A DNA stretch of 64,000 nt from Alteromonas sp. C1M14 (GTDB taxonomy: Bacteria > Pseudomonadota > Gammaproteobacteria > Enterobacterales > Alteromonadaceae). This document shows, piece by piece, positions 27,121-34,501 of the stretch (within the stretch, counting starts at the first letter, position 1; every line of letters starts with the position of its first letter). The stretch is from NCBI RefSeq assembly GCF_018860965.1, contig NZ_JAHKQF010000008.1:558001-622000 (forward strand), in the 5' to 3' direction. The translations under genes were made by a program, and so were the position numbers. The notes under the pieces were generated by a model. That model saw nothing but the letters and a program-made list of their open reading frames with translations. It searched no databases and was not told where the DNA came from.

Positions 27121-28127
27121 AATTTGCAAGTTATAAGAACGGGCAACGAGATGGACAATTAATGTTGGTGTCTCGTGATCTCAAGGTGGCAGCAGACGTT
27201 AGCGCGATAGCGCCAACTTTACAGTTTGCCCTGGATAACTGGTATCAGTTAGCCGATGAGCTCCAAGATTGCTACGAAAAACTGAATGATGGAAAGTTGG
27301 CGACGGTTGCATTCCAGCCAATCCGCTGTGAATCGCCGCTACCGAGAGCATACCAATGGGCCGACGGCAGTGCTTATGTGAATCATGTGGAATTAGTACG
27401 ACGGGCTAGGGGCGCAGAAATGCCAGACACTTTCTGGACTGAGCCTCTTATGTATCAGGGGGGCTCCGATGATTTTATTGGCCCTGTTGATGATATTATT
27501 TTGCCGAGTGATGAGTGGGGGATCGATTTTGAGGCTGAAGTGGCCGTTGTCACGGACGATGTACCCATGAATTGCAGTGAACAAAATGCCGCCGAGGGTA
27601 TTCGCTTGATCATGCTGGTTAACGACGTTTCACTACGCAACTTGATCCCCAGCGAGTTAGCTAAGGGATTTGGGTTTTTCCAGTCAAAGCCGGCTAGTAG
27701 CTTTTCGCCGGTGGCGGTGACACCTGATGAACTAGGTAATGCGTGGCGCGATTGTAAGGTGCATCATCCTTTGCGGTCTACATACAATGGCGTGTTATTT
27801 GGTAAGCCTGATGCAGGTACAGATATGACCTTTAATTTTGCCCAATTGATTGTCCATGCCGCTAAATCTCGTAATTTACGGGCGGGTACCATAGTTGGCT
27901 CCGGTACGGTGTCAAACAAGCAAAGGCTTTGTGATAAAGGGGTGGTGGGAAAAGGAGGAGTAGGATATTCCTGTATCGCAGAGCGACGGATGATTGAGAC
28001 GTTGGTTAATGGTTGTCCATCCACACCTTTTATGCAATTTGGTGATAATATACGTATTGAAATGCTATCCGATACTTGCCAAAGTATCTTTGGCGCTATC
28101 GAACAGCGGGTTAAACCTCTAAGTTAA
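27117..28127 (+). CDS. fahA: Fumarylacetoacetate hydrolase family protein
   Basis: A 336-residue FAH-family hydrolase, expected to cleave fumarylacetoacetate to fumarate and acetoacetate, the last step of tyrosine breakdown. The metal-binding acidic residues lie in WGIDFEAEVAVVTDDVPM, and SNKQRLCDKGVVGKGGVGYSCIAERRMIET is the conserved C-terminal block. It is shorter than the classical ~420-residue enzyme and fits the ~330-residue bacterial subgroup. It starts inside the hmgA stop (ATGA). Confidence 0.92.
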   Translation: MKFASYKNGQRDGQLMLVSRDLKVAADVSAIAPTLQFALDNWYQLADELQDCYEKLNDGKLATVAFQPIRCESPLPRAYQWADGSAYVNHVELVRRARGAEMPDTFWTEPLMYQGGSDDFIGPVDDIILPSDEWGIDFEAEVAVVTDDVPMNCSEQNAAEGIRLIMLVNDVSLRNLIPSELAKGFGFFQSKPASSFSPVAVTPDELGNAWRDCKVHHPLRSTYNGVLFGKPDAGTDMTFNFAQLIVHAAKSRNLRAGTIVGSGTVSNKQRLCDKGVVGKGGVGYSCIAERRMIETLVNGCPSTPFMQFGDNIRIEMLSDTCQSIFGAIEQRVKPLS

Positions 28128-28148
28128 CCACTGAACAAGGAGCGATTT

Positions 28149-28805
28149 ATGAGTCTAAAACTTTATGGATACTGGCGGTCTTCTGCCACGTATCGAGTGC
28201 GCATAGCCATGAACCTTAAAGGGCTAGAGTATGAATACGTGCCTGTACACTTGGTTAAAGAAGGGGGAGAACAAACCCACGATATTTTTAAACGTCTAAA
28301 CCCGGCTCAACTTGTTCCAGCCTTGGTGGACGACGATGAAGACTTTGTGCTTAATCAGTCGCTCAGCATTATTGAATACCTAGATGAGCGCTACCCTGAG
28401 TCATTTAAACTGTTACCCCAGCATGCATTAGAAAGGGCAAGAGTGCGAGCCTTAGCCCACGATATTGCCATGGAGATGCAGCCGTTGGGCAATCTGCGTG
28501 TATTAAACGCCCTTAGAGATGATTTTCATGCCGACGATGGGGCTGTTGCAAGCTGGGTAAAAAATTGGTCGCAAATCGGTTTTAAAGCAATAGAAGAGCG
28601 CTTACAAACCCAAGCAGGGAAATACTGTTTTGATTTTGATATTACGTTGGCGGATGTTTGCTTGGTGCCCCAAGTTTATATTGCCAAACGTTTTGGCCTG
28701 GATATGTCACCTTTCCCGCTTATCACCTCAATTTGTGAACACTGTGAATCCCTTGACGCATTTGTTGCTGCACGACCAGAGAATCAGCCCGACTGCCCTG
28801 AATAG
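28149..28805 (+). CDS. maiA: Maleylacetoacetate isomerase
   Basis: A 218-residue zeta-class glutathione S-transferase. The active-site motif SSATYRVRIAMNLK (SSxxxRVRIA) is diagnostic for MaiA, and the thioredoxin-fold glutathione site NQSLSIIEYLDE follows. It isomerises maleylacetoacetate to fumarylacetoacetate using glutathione. It is last in the hpd-hmgA-fahA-maiA unit, 21 bases after fahA with AAGGAG before the ATG, and faces the convergent Lrp-like gene. Confidence 0.96.
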   Translation: MSLKLYGYWRSSATYRVRIAMNLKGLEYEYVPVHLVKEGGEQTHDIFKRLNPAQLVPALVDDDEDFVLNQSLSIIEYLDERYPESFKLLPQHALERARVRALAHDIAMEMQPLGNLRVLNALRDDFHADDGAVASWVKNWSQIGFKAIEERLQTQAGKYCFDFDITLADVCLVPQVYIAKRFGLDMSPFPLITSICEHCESLDAFVAARPENQPDCPE

Positions 28806-28819
28806 AACGGGCAGTCTTT
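28791..28819 (+). terminator. Weak terminator-like hairpin at the end of maiA
   Basis: GACTGCCC (28791-28798) and GGGCAGTC (28809-28816) form an 8-bp stem with a 10-nt loop containing the maiA stop codon, followed by only three T residues. It may slow or end transcription between the convergent maiA and Lrp-like genes. Confidence 0.45.
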
Positions 28820-28828
28820 GGATGTGAT

Positions 28829-29296
28829 TTACTGGCTTTTTATTGGCAATTCGGTGGTGTTTTTAACCTGCTTAAGGGCAAAGGTAGAGCTAAGGTGATC
28901 CACCAAGGGCAAATGCGTCAGTTTGGTTTTTAGCAGATACTCGTATTCTTCAATGCTTTCTACTACCACTTTTAACAGGTAGTCTTTTTCCCCGCTGGTG
29001 GTGTGGCACTCTACTATTTCGTTAATGGATTGCACGGCGTTTTCAAAGTCTGTCAGAGAATCACCATCATGGTTTTTCAAAGTAACAAAAATAAATACAG
29101 AGACGCCCAAATTAAGCTTCTTACTGTTCAATAAGGTTACTTTACGAAGAATAATCCCTTCTGATTCCATGCGTTTGACCCGTCGCCAACACGGAGTATG
29201 GGATAACCCGACTTTTTGGCTGAGATCAGCCATTGACACGGTGGCATCCTGTTGTAGTACCCGAAGAATTTCGCGGTCAAATTTATCTAGTTTCAT
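28829..29296 (-). CDS. Lrp/AsnC family transcriptional regulator
   Basis: A 155-residue regulator. The N-terminal helix-turn-helix reads LDKFDREILRVLQQDATVSMADLSQKVGLSHTPCWRRVKRMESEG, and residues ~70-145 form the RAM/AsnC effector domain (VECHTTSGEKDYLLKVVVE). Such proteins bind amino acids and act as octamers on palindromic sites. It is divergent from the leucine dehydrogenase gene and a perfect 20-bp palindrome lies between them, so control of branched-chain amino acid deamination is the natural inference (BkdR/Lrp-like). Confidence 0.93.
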   Translation of the reverse strand: MKLDKFDREILRVLQQDATVSMADLSQKVGLSHTPCWRRVKRMESEGIILRKVTLLNSKKLNLGVSVFIFVTLKNHDGDSLTDFENAVQSINEIVECHTTSGEKDYLLKVVVESIEEYEYLLKTKLTHLPLVDHLSSTFALKQVKNTTELPIKSQ

Positions 29297-29346
29297 TTAT
29301 GACATTCTCGTTAGGTATATGATAATTGTTATGTCCTCTCTATGAT

Positions 29347-29366
29347 ACTAGGATATATATCCTAGT
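29347..29366. promoter_or_regulatory. Perfect 20-bp palindrome, candidate operator of the Lrp-like regulator
   Basis: ACTAGGATAT followed by its exact inverse complement ATATCCTAGT. The outer TAG...CTA arrangement resembles the Lrp consensus (YAG-N9-CTR). It lies 50 bases upstream of the regulator gene and 120 bases upstream of the leucine dehydrogenase gene. Confidence 0.6.
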
Positions 29367-29486
29367 CTATAGTTGATGGGATTAACCGCATTTCCAGCGA
29401 TGAATACATGTGCTGAACAACGCAAAATATGTCCTCAGCGTTACTGGTTAATATAGGACAATTCCGCCGCAATAGAAGAAAAAACC

Positions 29487-30542
29487 ATGTCTGTTTTTGA
29501 GCACCCAGAATTTGATAGTCACGAACATGTGGCATTTTGTCACGATAAGGCCTCGGGGTTGAGTGCAATTATCGCTGTTCATAATACCCATTTAGGGCCC
29601 GCATTAGGTGGTTGCAGAATGTGGCCTTATATCAATAGTCATGAGGCGCTTAATGATGTGCTTAGATTATCTAAGGGAATGACGTACAAGTCTGCCATGG
29701 CAAATTTGAAATTGGGCGGTGGTAAATCGGTTATTATTGGTGATCCCAGACAGCACAAATCAAAAGCGCTAATGGAGGCGATGGGCAGGTTTGTCGATTC
29801 TTTAGGTGGCCAATACTTTACCGCAGAAGATTCGGGTATATCGGTGACAGATTTGCAAACCATGGCTACCCAATCAGAATACATTACCGGGGTGAAGGCC
29901 AACTATCATTACAATGGGGAAAACCCTGATGGCAACCCGGCACCTTCCACAGCGTATGGTGTTTTTGTGGGGCTTAAAGCTTCTGTGGAATACGCCCTTA
30001 ATAGCGACCTAGCGGGTGTGAAAGTAGCAATTCAGGGCGTTGGTCATGTCGGCTATCGTTTAGCTAAACATCTTCATGAGCATGGTGCTGAGCTTTACGT
30101 TACCGATATTTTTCCTGAAGGGATTAACCGTGCAGTGGAAGAGTTTGGCGCCACCGCTGTGGCGCCAGAAGCCCTCTATGGTTTAGACGTAGATGTTATC
30201 GCGCCTTGTGCTTTAGGGGCATCGATTAACGATGAAACCCTTCCGGAGATCAAAGCAAAGGTGATTGCCGGAGCGGCGAACAACCAGCTTGCCCGTGAGG
30301 AATTAGGAGAGGTGTTACGTCAAAAAGGGATCCTTTATGCGCCGGACTATGTCATTAACGCGGGTGGTGTTATCGATATTTATCATCAGCGGATGCGTTC
30401 CTCAAATGATGAATTACGCGCACATATCGAACAGATAGGGGATACCTTAACCTCTATTTACACGCGGGCAGATGAGCATGAAGGTGCAACGAACCGCATT
30501 GCTAACGCCATTGCCGAAGAACGATTTACGGTTAAGGGTTGA
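29487..30542 (+). CDS. ldh: Leucine dehydrogenase (Glu/Leu/Phe/Val dehydrogenase family)
   Basis: A 351-residue NAD-dependent amino acid dehydrogenase that oxidatively deaminates leucine and other branched-chain amino acids to 2-oxo acids. The catalytic lysines lie in LSKGMTYKSAMANLKLGGGKSVI; the Rossmann motif is IQGVGHVGYRLAKHLHEHGAELYVTD; PCALGASINDE and GAANNQLA are conserved. The length is typical. It sits beside the aromatic degradation cluster, so phenylalanine activity is possible, but the family match is to leucine dehydrogenases. Confidence 0.93.
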   Translation: MSVFEHPEFDSHEHVAFCHDKASGLSAIIAVHNTHLGPALGGCRMWPYINSHEALNDVLRLSKGMTYKSAMANLKLGGGKSVIIGDPRQHKSKALMEAMGRFVDSLGGQYFTAEDSGISVTDLQTMATQSEYITGVKANYHYNGENPDGNPAPSTAYGVFVGLKASVEYALNSDLAGVKVAIQGVGHVGYRLAKHLHEHGAELYVTDIFPEGINRAVEEFGATAVAPEALYGLDVDVIAPCALGASINDETLPEIKAKVIAGAANNQLAREELGEVLRQKGILYAPDYVINAGGVIDIYHQRMRSSNDELRAHIEQIGDTLTSIYTRADEHEGATNRIANAIAEERFTVKG

Positions 30543-30548
30543 AACTTC

Positions 30549-30600
30549 GGCTTCAAATCGTCATAATGCGCCGCGCTTGAGATTTGGAGCCTTTTTAATT
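30549..30600 (+). terminator. Terminator of the leucine dehydrogenase gene
   Basis: GGCTTCAAATC (30549-30559) pairs with GATTTGGAGCC (30581-30591) over 11 bp with one G-U pair, then TTTTTAATTT. The loop contains CATAAT, which could also be the -10 of an ffs promoter (TTGAAA at 30539, 17-bp spacer). Confidence 0.7.
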
Positions 30601-30629
30601 TCATCTTTCAAGCAGCAGCAAAGTTCAAT

Positions 30630-30739
30630 GGTGGGCCCTGGTCCTCTCGCAATGATACTCTGTGAATCCGGTCAGGCCTGGAAGGGAGCAGCCGCAGCAG
30701 ACGACTCATGTGCCGGGATGTGGCTGGGGTCTGCCACCC
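30630..30739 (+). ncRNA. ffs: Signal recognition particle 4.5S RNA
   Basis: About 110 nt that fold into the single long bacterial SRP hairpin. The diagnostic apical region GGTCAGGCCTGGAAGGGAGC (E. coli: GGTCAGGTCCGGAAGGAAGC) holds the GGAA-type tetraloop, and the 3' side GTGCCGGGATGTGGCTGG matches E. coli. The ends GGTGGGCCC and GTCTGCCACC pair. It binds Ffh and directs membrane proteins to the translocon. The exact ends are estimated from the terminal helix. Confidence 0.93.
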
Positions 30740-30742
30740 AAA

Positions 30743-31021
30743 TTACTCTTCTTGTTCTTTCTTCTCATTTTGATCTAAAAAGCGTAGCGCTTTGTCTACG
30801 GCGTATTCTACGTTCATTTCCATCTGTTGCCTTTCGTTTAACGGTAAGTAAAACGCCATGTCTACTTCATAACGGATATATCTAGGCGGAACCTGATTTA
30901 ACGCAAGGCAGCACAAATCAGCTAAAAAATTCGGTGATTTTGTTTTCTCCAAGGCGAGTTTTGAAATACGTTCGAGTACAAGTTGCTCATAGTAATTATG
31001 AATGTCGTCATCCAATTTCAT
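30743..31021 (-). CDS. ComFB-like protein
   Basis: A 92-residue cytoplasmic protein matching the late competence protein ComFB family: helical N-terminus HNYYEQLVLERISKL, then DLCCLALNQVPPRYIRYEVDMAFYL, whose ALNxxPPRY block is the family hallmark. The role in gammaproteobacteria is unknown; members in other bacteria have been linked to competence operons and nucleotide signalling. It stands alone, convergent with ffs, and ends in an acidic/lysine-rich tail. Confidence 0.75.
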   Translation of the reverse strand: MKLDDDIHNYYEQLVLERISKLALEKTKSPNFLADLCCLALNQVPPRYIRYEVDMAFYLPLNERQQMEMNVEYAVDKALRFLDQNEKKEQEE

Positions 31022-31579
31022 ATTGCGTCCTTTTTACTGTTTCTAGTTCGAAGCCTCTGCGCGCAGAGTATTACTCTTCTTTATAGTCGTTTTGCCGTAA
31101 AAGTCGAATCCCTCGCAAAAAAGCAATGAGCTATGTTGCAGACCTTACCTCGTTCGCTTGTTACTCAAAATTAAACTTCCTTGCCTATATATGTAAATAT
31201 TTTGGGTGTTGATTTAACATTGCAAAGGGGTGTAAAGGTTAAGTAATGAACAGTTATGAAGGATTTACAGTTTTGAGAGTGGTAAATATCATCTTTTTTC
31301 CCTTCTATTGAGATAATATTTCTCAGTTAAGTCGGTATTAGGGTTAATCCTTTCGTCTTGACGGTCTATTTACACTGGGTTGAAGAGTTATTTCCTAATA
31401 ATGTAAAAATTAAAAAAAATATTGAACTTTTAGAACTCTCCTCTGCAAAGTCAGTTGACCGCCTAATGACTATGTGGTTATTATCATCGACAAGGCGTTA
31501 TGCCTTAACAATTATAAGTCGTGCTAAAACGATTTAATTACACACACTAAATCATATTAGTGGTCCAGGGAGACAATAC
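31022..31579 (+). promoter_or_regulatory. 558-bp intergenic region before the large TonB receptor gene
   Basis: No credible gene is seen. It contains a plausible sigma-70 promoter, TTGACC (31455-31460) and TATTAT (31479-31484) with an 18-bp spacer, which would give a ~90-nt leader for the receptor. A short dyad TGAGA-TAATATT-TCTCA lies at 31309-31325. The rest is AT-rich without a clear signal. Confidence 0.4.
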
Positions 31580-34429
31580 ATGTTTGAAAATTCAAGACTG
31601 GCTAAGTCAGTGAAGCTTGCTTGTGCTTTCGGTGCTGCTTCAGCTGCACTTGCGACACCTGTTTCAGTGTTCGCACAAGAAGATGACTCTGCCGAAAAAG
31701 TTGAGAAAATCGAAGTAACAGGGTCACGTATCAAGCGTACCGATATCGAAACATCTAGCCCAGTATTGGCTATTGACGCTCAAGCCATCCGCTCTACCGG
31801 TTTCACCCGTGTAGAAGACGTGATGAACTCTATGCCGCAAATCGAAGCAGCTGAAACTGCATTCAACGCTAACGGTGCCACTGGTGTTGCTACCCTTGAC
31901 CTTCGTGGTTTGGGTGCTAACCGTACATTGGTATTGGTTAATGGTCGTCGTTTACAGCCAGGCGGTATTTATAGCCAAGCACCTGACGTAAACCAAATTC
32001 CAACAGCATTGATTAAGCGTGTTGACGTGTTGACTGGTGGTGCTTCTACTGCCTACGGTGCAGATGCGGTAGCGGGTGTTGTTAACTTTGTTATGGATAC
32101 CGACTTCACAGGTCTTGAAATTCAAGCCGGTGCTGGTGGTTACCAACATGACAACGATAATGACTACATCCAAGGTTTAATGGATGATGCTGGCTATGAC
32201 TACCCAAGCGGTGGTAGCGGTCTTGGCGGCGAGTCTTATAACTTAAGTATCACCGCTGGTGGTGATATCGATGGTGGTCGTGGTCACGTAACTGCTTATG
32301 CAACATGGCGTCGTAACAATGAAATGCTTCAAGGTGAGCGTGATTACAGCTCCTGTGCATTGAATACCGACTCAACAGCTTGTGGTGGTTCATCTACTGC
32401 TGTTTTACCGAATATCTATTTTACTCCTAACGTTTATGACGAAGCGGGCGATTTAAGCTTTGATGATGAAGTTTTCTGGAGCTTAGGCGAAGATGGCTTG
32501 TTCACGCCTTATGACGGTTCTAACCTTTATAACTATGCGCCAATCAACCACTTCATGCGTCCTAACGAACGTTTCACTTTAGGTGCATTCGCAGAATACG
32601 AAGTTAACGATAACGCGACTGTTTATCTTGAAACTTCTTTCATGCATGACAGAACAGCAGGACAAATTGCTGAATCTGGTACTTTCTATGCTGAAATTTA
32701 CGAGCTTAGCTACGACAACGAAGCAGGCTTATTCAGCGATGACCAAATCGATCAGCTTTTAGGTGAATTTGGTGACATCAACAGCGATACCTTTACCGCG
32801 CAAATCGGTAAACGTAACGTGGAAGGTGGTGCTCGAGCTGACCAACTTGAACATAACTCTTTCCGCATTGTAACGGGTGTTGAAGGTTACTTGAATGACG
32901 AGTGGAGCTACGACTTAAGCTACATGTATGCGTCTACTTCATCTTCATCTGCTTACATCAACGATTTAGATATCAGCCAAATCGGTCCACGTATCGGCGC
33001 AATCGGTACAACTTGTACTGACGACTGCCTATACTACAACGTTTTCCAACCAAACGGTGTTACTTCTGAGCAAGCTGCCCAGCTTTCTGGTACCGCTATC
33101 TTAACCGGTGTTACTTCGTTAATCGTATACTCTGGTTATGTTTCTGGTGAGTTCGACTTTACTTTACCGTCTGCTGAAACTCCGGTTGCCGCATCGTTTG
33201 GTTTCGAGCGTAGAGAAACCGATTACGAGCGTACTGCTGATACCATCTATCAAGAAGGTTCTTTGGCAGGTCAGGGCGGACCTACAAACAGCTTAGTAGG
33301 TAACTACGAAGTTAATGACATCTTTGCAGAATTTAGTGTTCCTGTATTAGAAGGTGTTGCTGCAATTGATATGTTAGCCCTTGACTTAGGCTTCCGTACT
33401 TCTGATTATTCAACATCTGGTCGTAAGAATACTTACAAGATCGGTCTTGATTGGTCTATCAACGATGACTGGAAAGTACGTGCAGGCTTTAACCGTGCCA
33501 TTCGTGCGCCGAACGTAAGCGAATTGTTTGCGATTCAAAGCGTAGGTTTATGGCAAGGTGCTGACGGCTGTGCCGGTGCAGAACCTTCATTTACAGCTGA
33601 CCAGTGTGCTCAAATGGGCGTAAGCGCTTCTCAGTATGGTTCTGTTAACGATAACCCTGCTTCTCAGTACAATGAGTTCACTGGTGGTAACCCTGATTTG
33701 GTTCCAGAAGAAGCTGATACATTAACTATCGGCTTGGTTGGTAACCCATTTGAAGGTTTCGATTTCTCAATTGATTATTGGGATATTGAAATGGAGAAGG
33801 TTATTGGTGATGTTGGTGCTCAGCGTATTCTTCAGATCTGTGCAGATACTGGTACGTTCTGTGACAACGTAATTCGTGGCGGTTCAGGTACAATCTGGCG
33901 TTCAGAAGATGAATTCGTAACTAACTTGTCTGATAACATCGGTGGTCGTAAATGGCGTGGTGTTGACGTTGACGCAACTTACTCTGTTGATGTTGGCGAA
34001 GGTTCCGTGTTGGTTAACTTGGTTGGTTCATACAACCTTGAAAAAGAATATCAACCATTATTAGCTGATCCTAGCCAAAACTACGATTGTTCTGGCATGG
34101 TAAGTGTTGACTGTTTTGCGCAGCCTAAATGGCGTCATAACGCAAGCGTGAACTACACGTTAGACGACTTTACTGTTATTGGTCGCTGGAGATACTTCGG
34201 AGAAGTAGATATCGAAGGTGGCGGTCAAATCGCTAGCTACAGCTTCTTCGATGTAACAGGTAACTATTCTGTTACAGAAAACATTGCGGTTTCTTTAGGT
34301 GTGAATAACATCCTTGATAAAGAGCCACCAATGGTTGGAAGTACGTTAGCGACAAACGCAAATACCGTAGCTGGATTCTACGACACATTAGGTCGTTATA
34401 TATTCACAAACGTAACGCTAAGTTTCTAA
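31580..34429 (+). CDS. TonB-dependent outer-membrane receptor
   Basis: A 949-residue receptor. Residues 1-~33 are a signal peptide ending SVFAQ; a TonB-box-like IEVTGSRIKR follows; residues ~60-165 are the plug (LRGLGANRTLVLVNGRRL, IKRVDVLTGGASTAYGADAVAGVVNF); the rest is a 22-strand barrel ending in a C-terminal Phe (TNVTLSF). It belongs to the group of long receptors abundant in Alteromonadales, often used for oligosaccharides, peptides or other large nutrients; the ligand is unknown. Codon use (GGT, CGT, AAC) suggests high expression. It is followed by a terminator and a TPR/2OG-oxygenase gene. Confidence 0.93.
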   Translation: MFENSRLAKSVKLACAFGAASAALATPVSVFAQEDDSAEKVEKIEVTGSRIKRTDIETSSPVLAIDAQAIRSTGFTRVEDVMNSMPQIEAAETAFNANGATGVATLDLRGLGANRTLVLVNGRRLQPGGIYSQAPDVNQIPTALIKRVDVLTGGASTAYGADAVAGVVNFVMDTDFTGLEIQAGAGGYQHDNDNDYIQGLMDDAGYDYPSGGSGLGGESYNLSITAGGDIDGGRGHVTAYATWRRNNEMLQGERDYSSCALNTDSTACGGSSTAVLPNIYFTPNVYDEAGDLSFDDEVFWSLGEDGLFTPYDGSNLYNYAPINHFMRPNERFTLGAFAEYEVNDNATVYLETSFMHDRTAGQIAESGTFYAEIYELSYDNEAGLFSDDQIDQLLGEFGDINSDTFTAQIGKRNVEGGARADQLEHNSFRIVTGVEGYLNDEWSYDLSYMYASTSSSSAYINDLDISQIGPRIGAIGTTCTDDCLYYNVFQPNGVTSEQAAQLSGTAILTGVTSLIVYSGYVSGEFDFTLPSAETPVAASFGFERRETDYERTADTIYQEGSLAGQGGPTNSLVGNYEVNDIFAEFSVPVLEGVAAIDMLALDLGFRTSDYSTSGRKNTYKIGLDWSINDDWKVRAGFNRAIRAPNVSELFAIQSVGLWQGADGCAGAEPSFTADQCAQMGVSASQYGSVNDNPASQYNEFTGGNPDLVPEEADTLTIGLVGNPFEGFDFSIDYWDIEMEKVIGDVGAQRILQICADTGTFCDNVIRGGSGTIWRSEDEFVTNLSDNIGGRKWRGVDVDATYSVDVGEGSVLVNLVGSYNLEKEYQPLLADPSQNYDCSGMVSVDCFAQPKWRHNASVNYTLDDFTVIGRWRYFGEVDIEGGGQIASYSFFDVTGNYSVTENIAVSLGVNNILDKEPPMVGSTLATNANTVAGFYDTLGRYIFTNVTLSF

Positions 34430-34444
34430 TTTAGCACGATATAA

Positions 34445-34471
34445 AACCGGCGCAATGCGCCGGTTTTTTTT
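34445..34471 (+). terminator. Rho-independent terminator after the TonB receptor
   Basis: AACCGGCGC, loop AAT, GCGCCGGTT followed by a run of T residues, 17 bases after the stop codon. Confidence 0.93.
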
Positions 34472-34501
34472 TGCCAAATTGTGTAGTATCGTGGGTATAA
34501 T

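Noticed and set aside
30472-30885. Plus-strand 137-codon frame over the end of ldh and ffs
   Set aside because: It runs through the SRP RNA and the antisense of the ComFB-like gene, with no ribosome site and no family resemblance.
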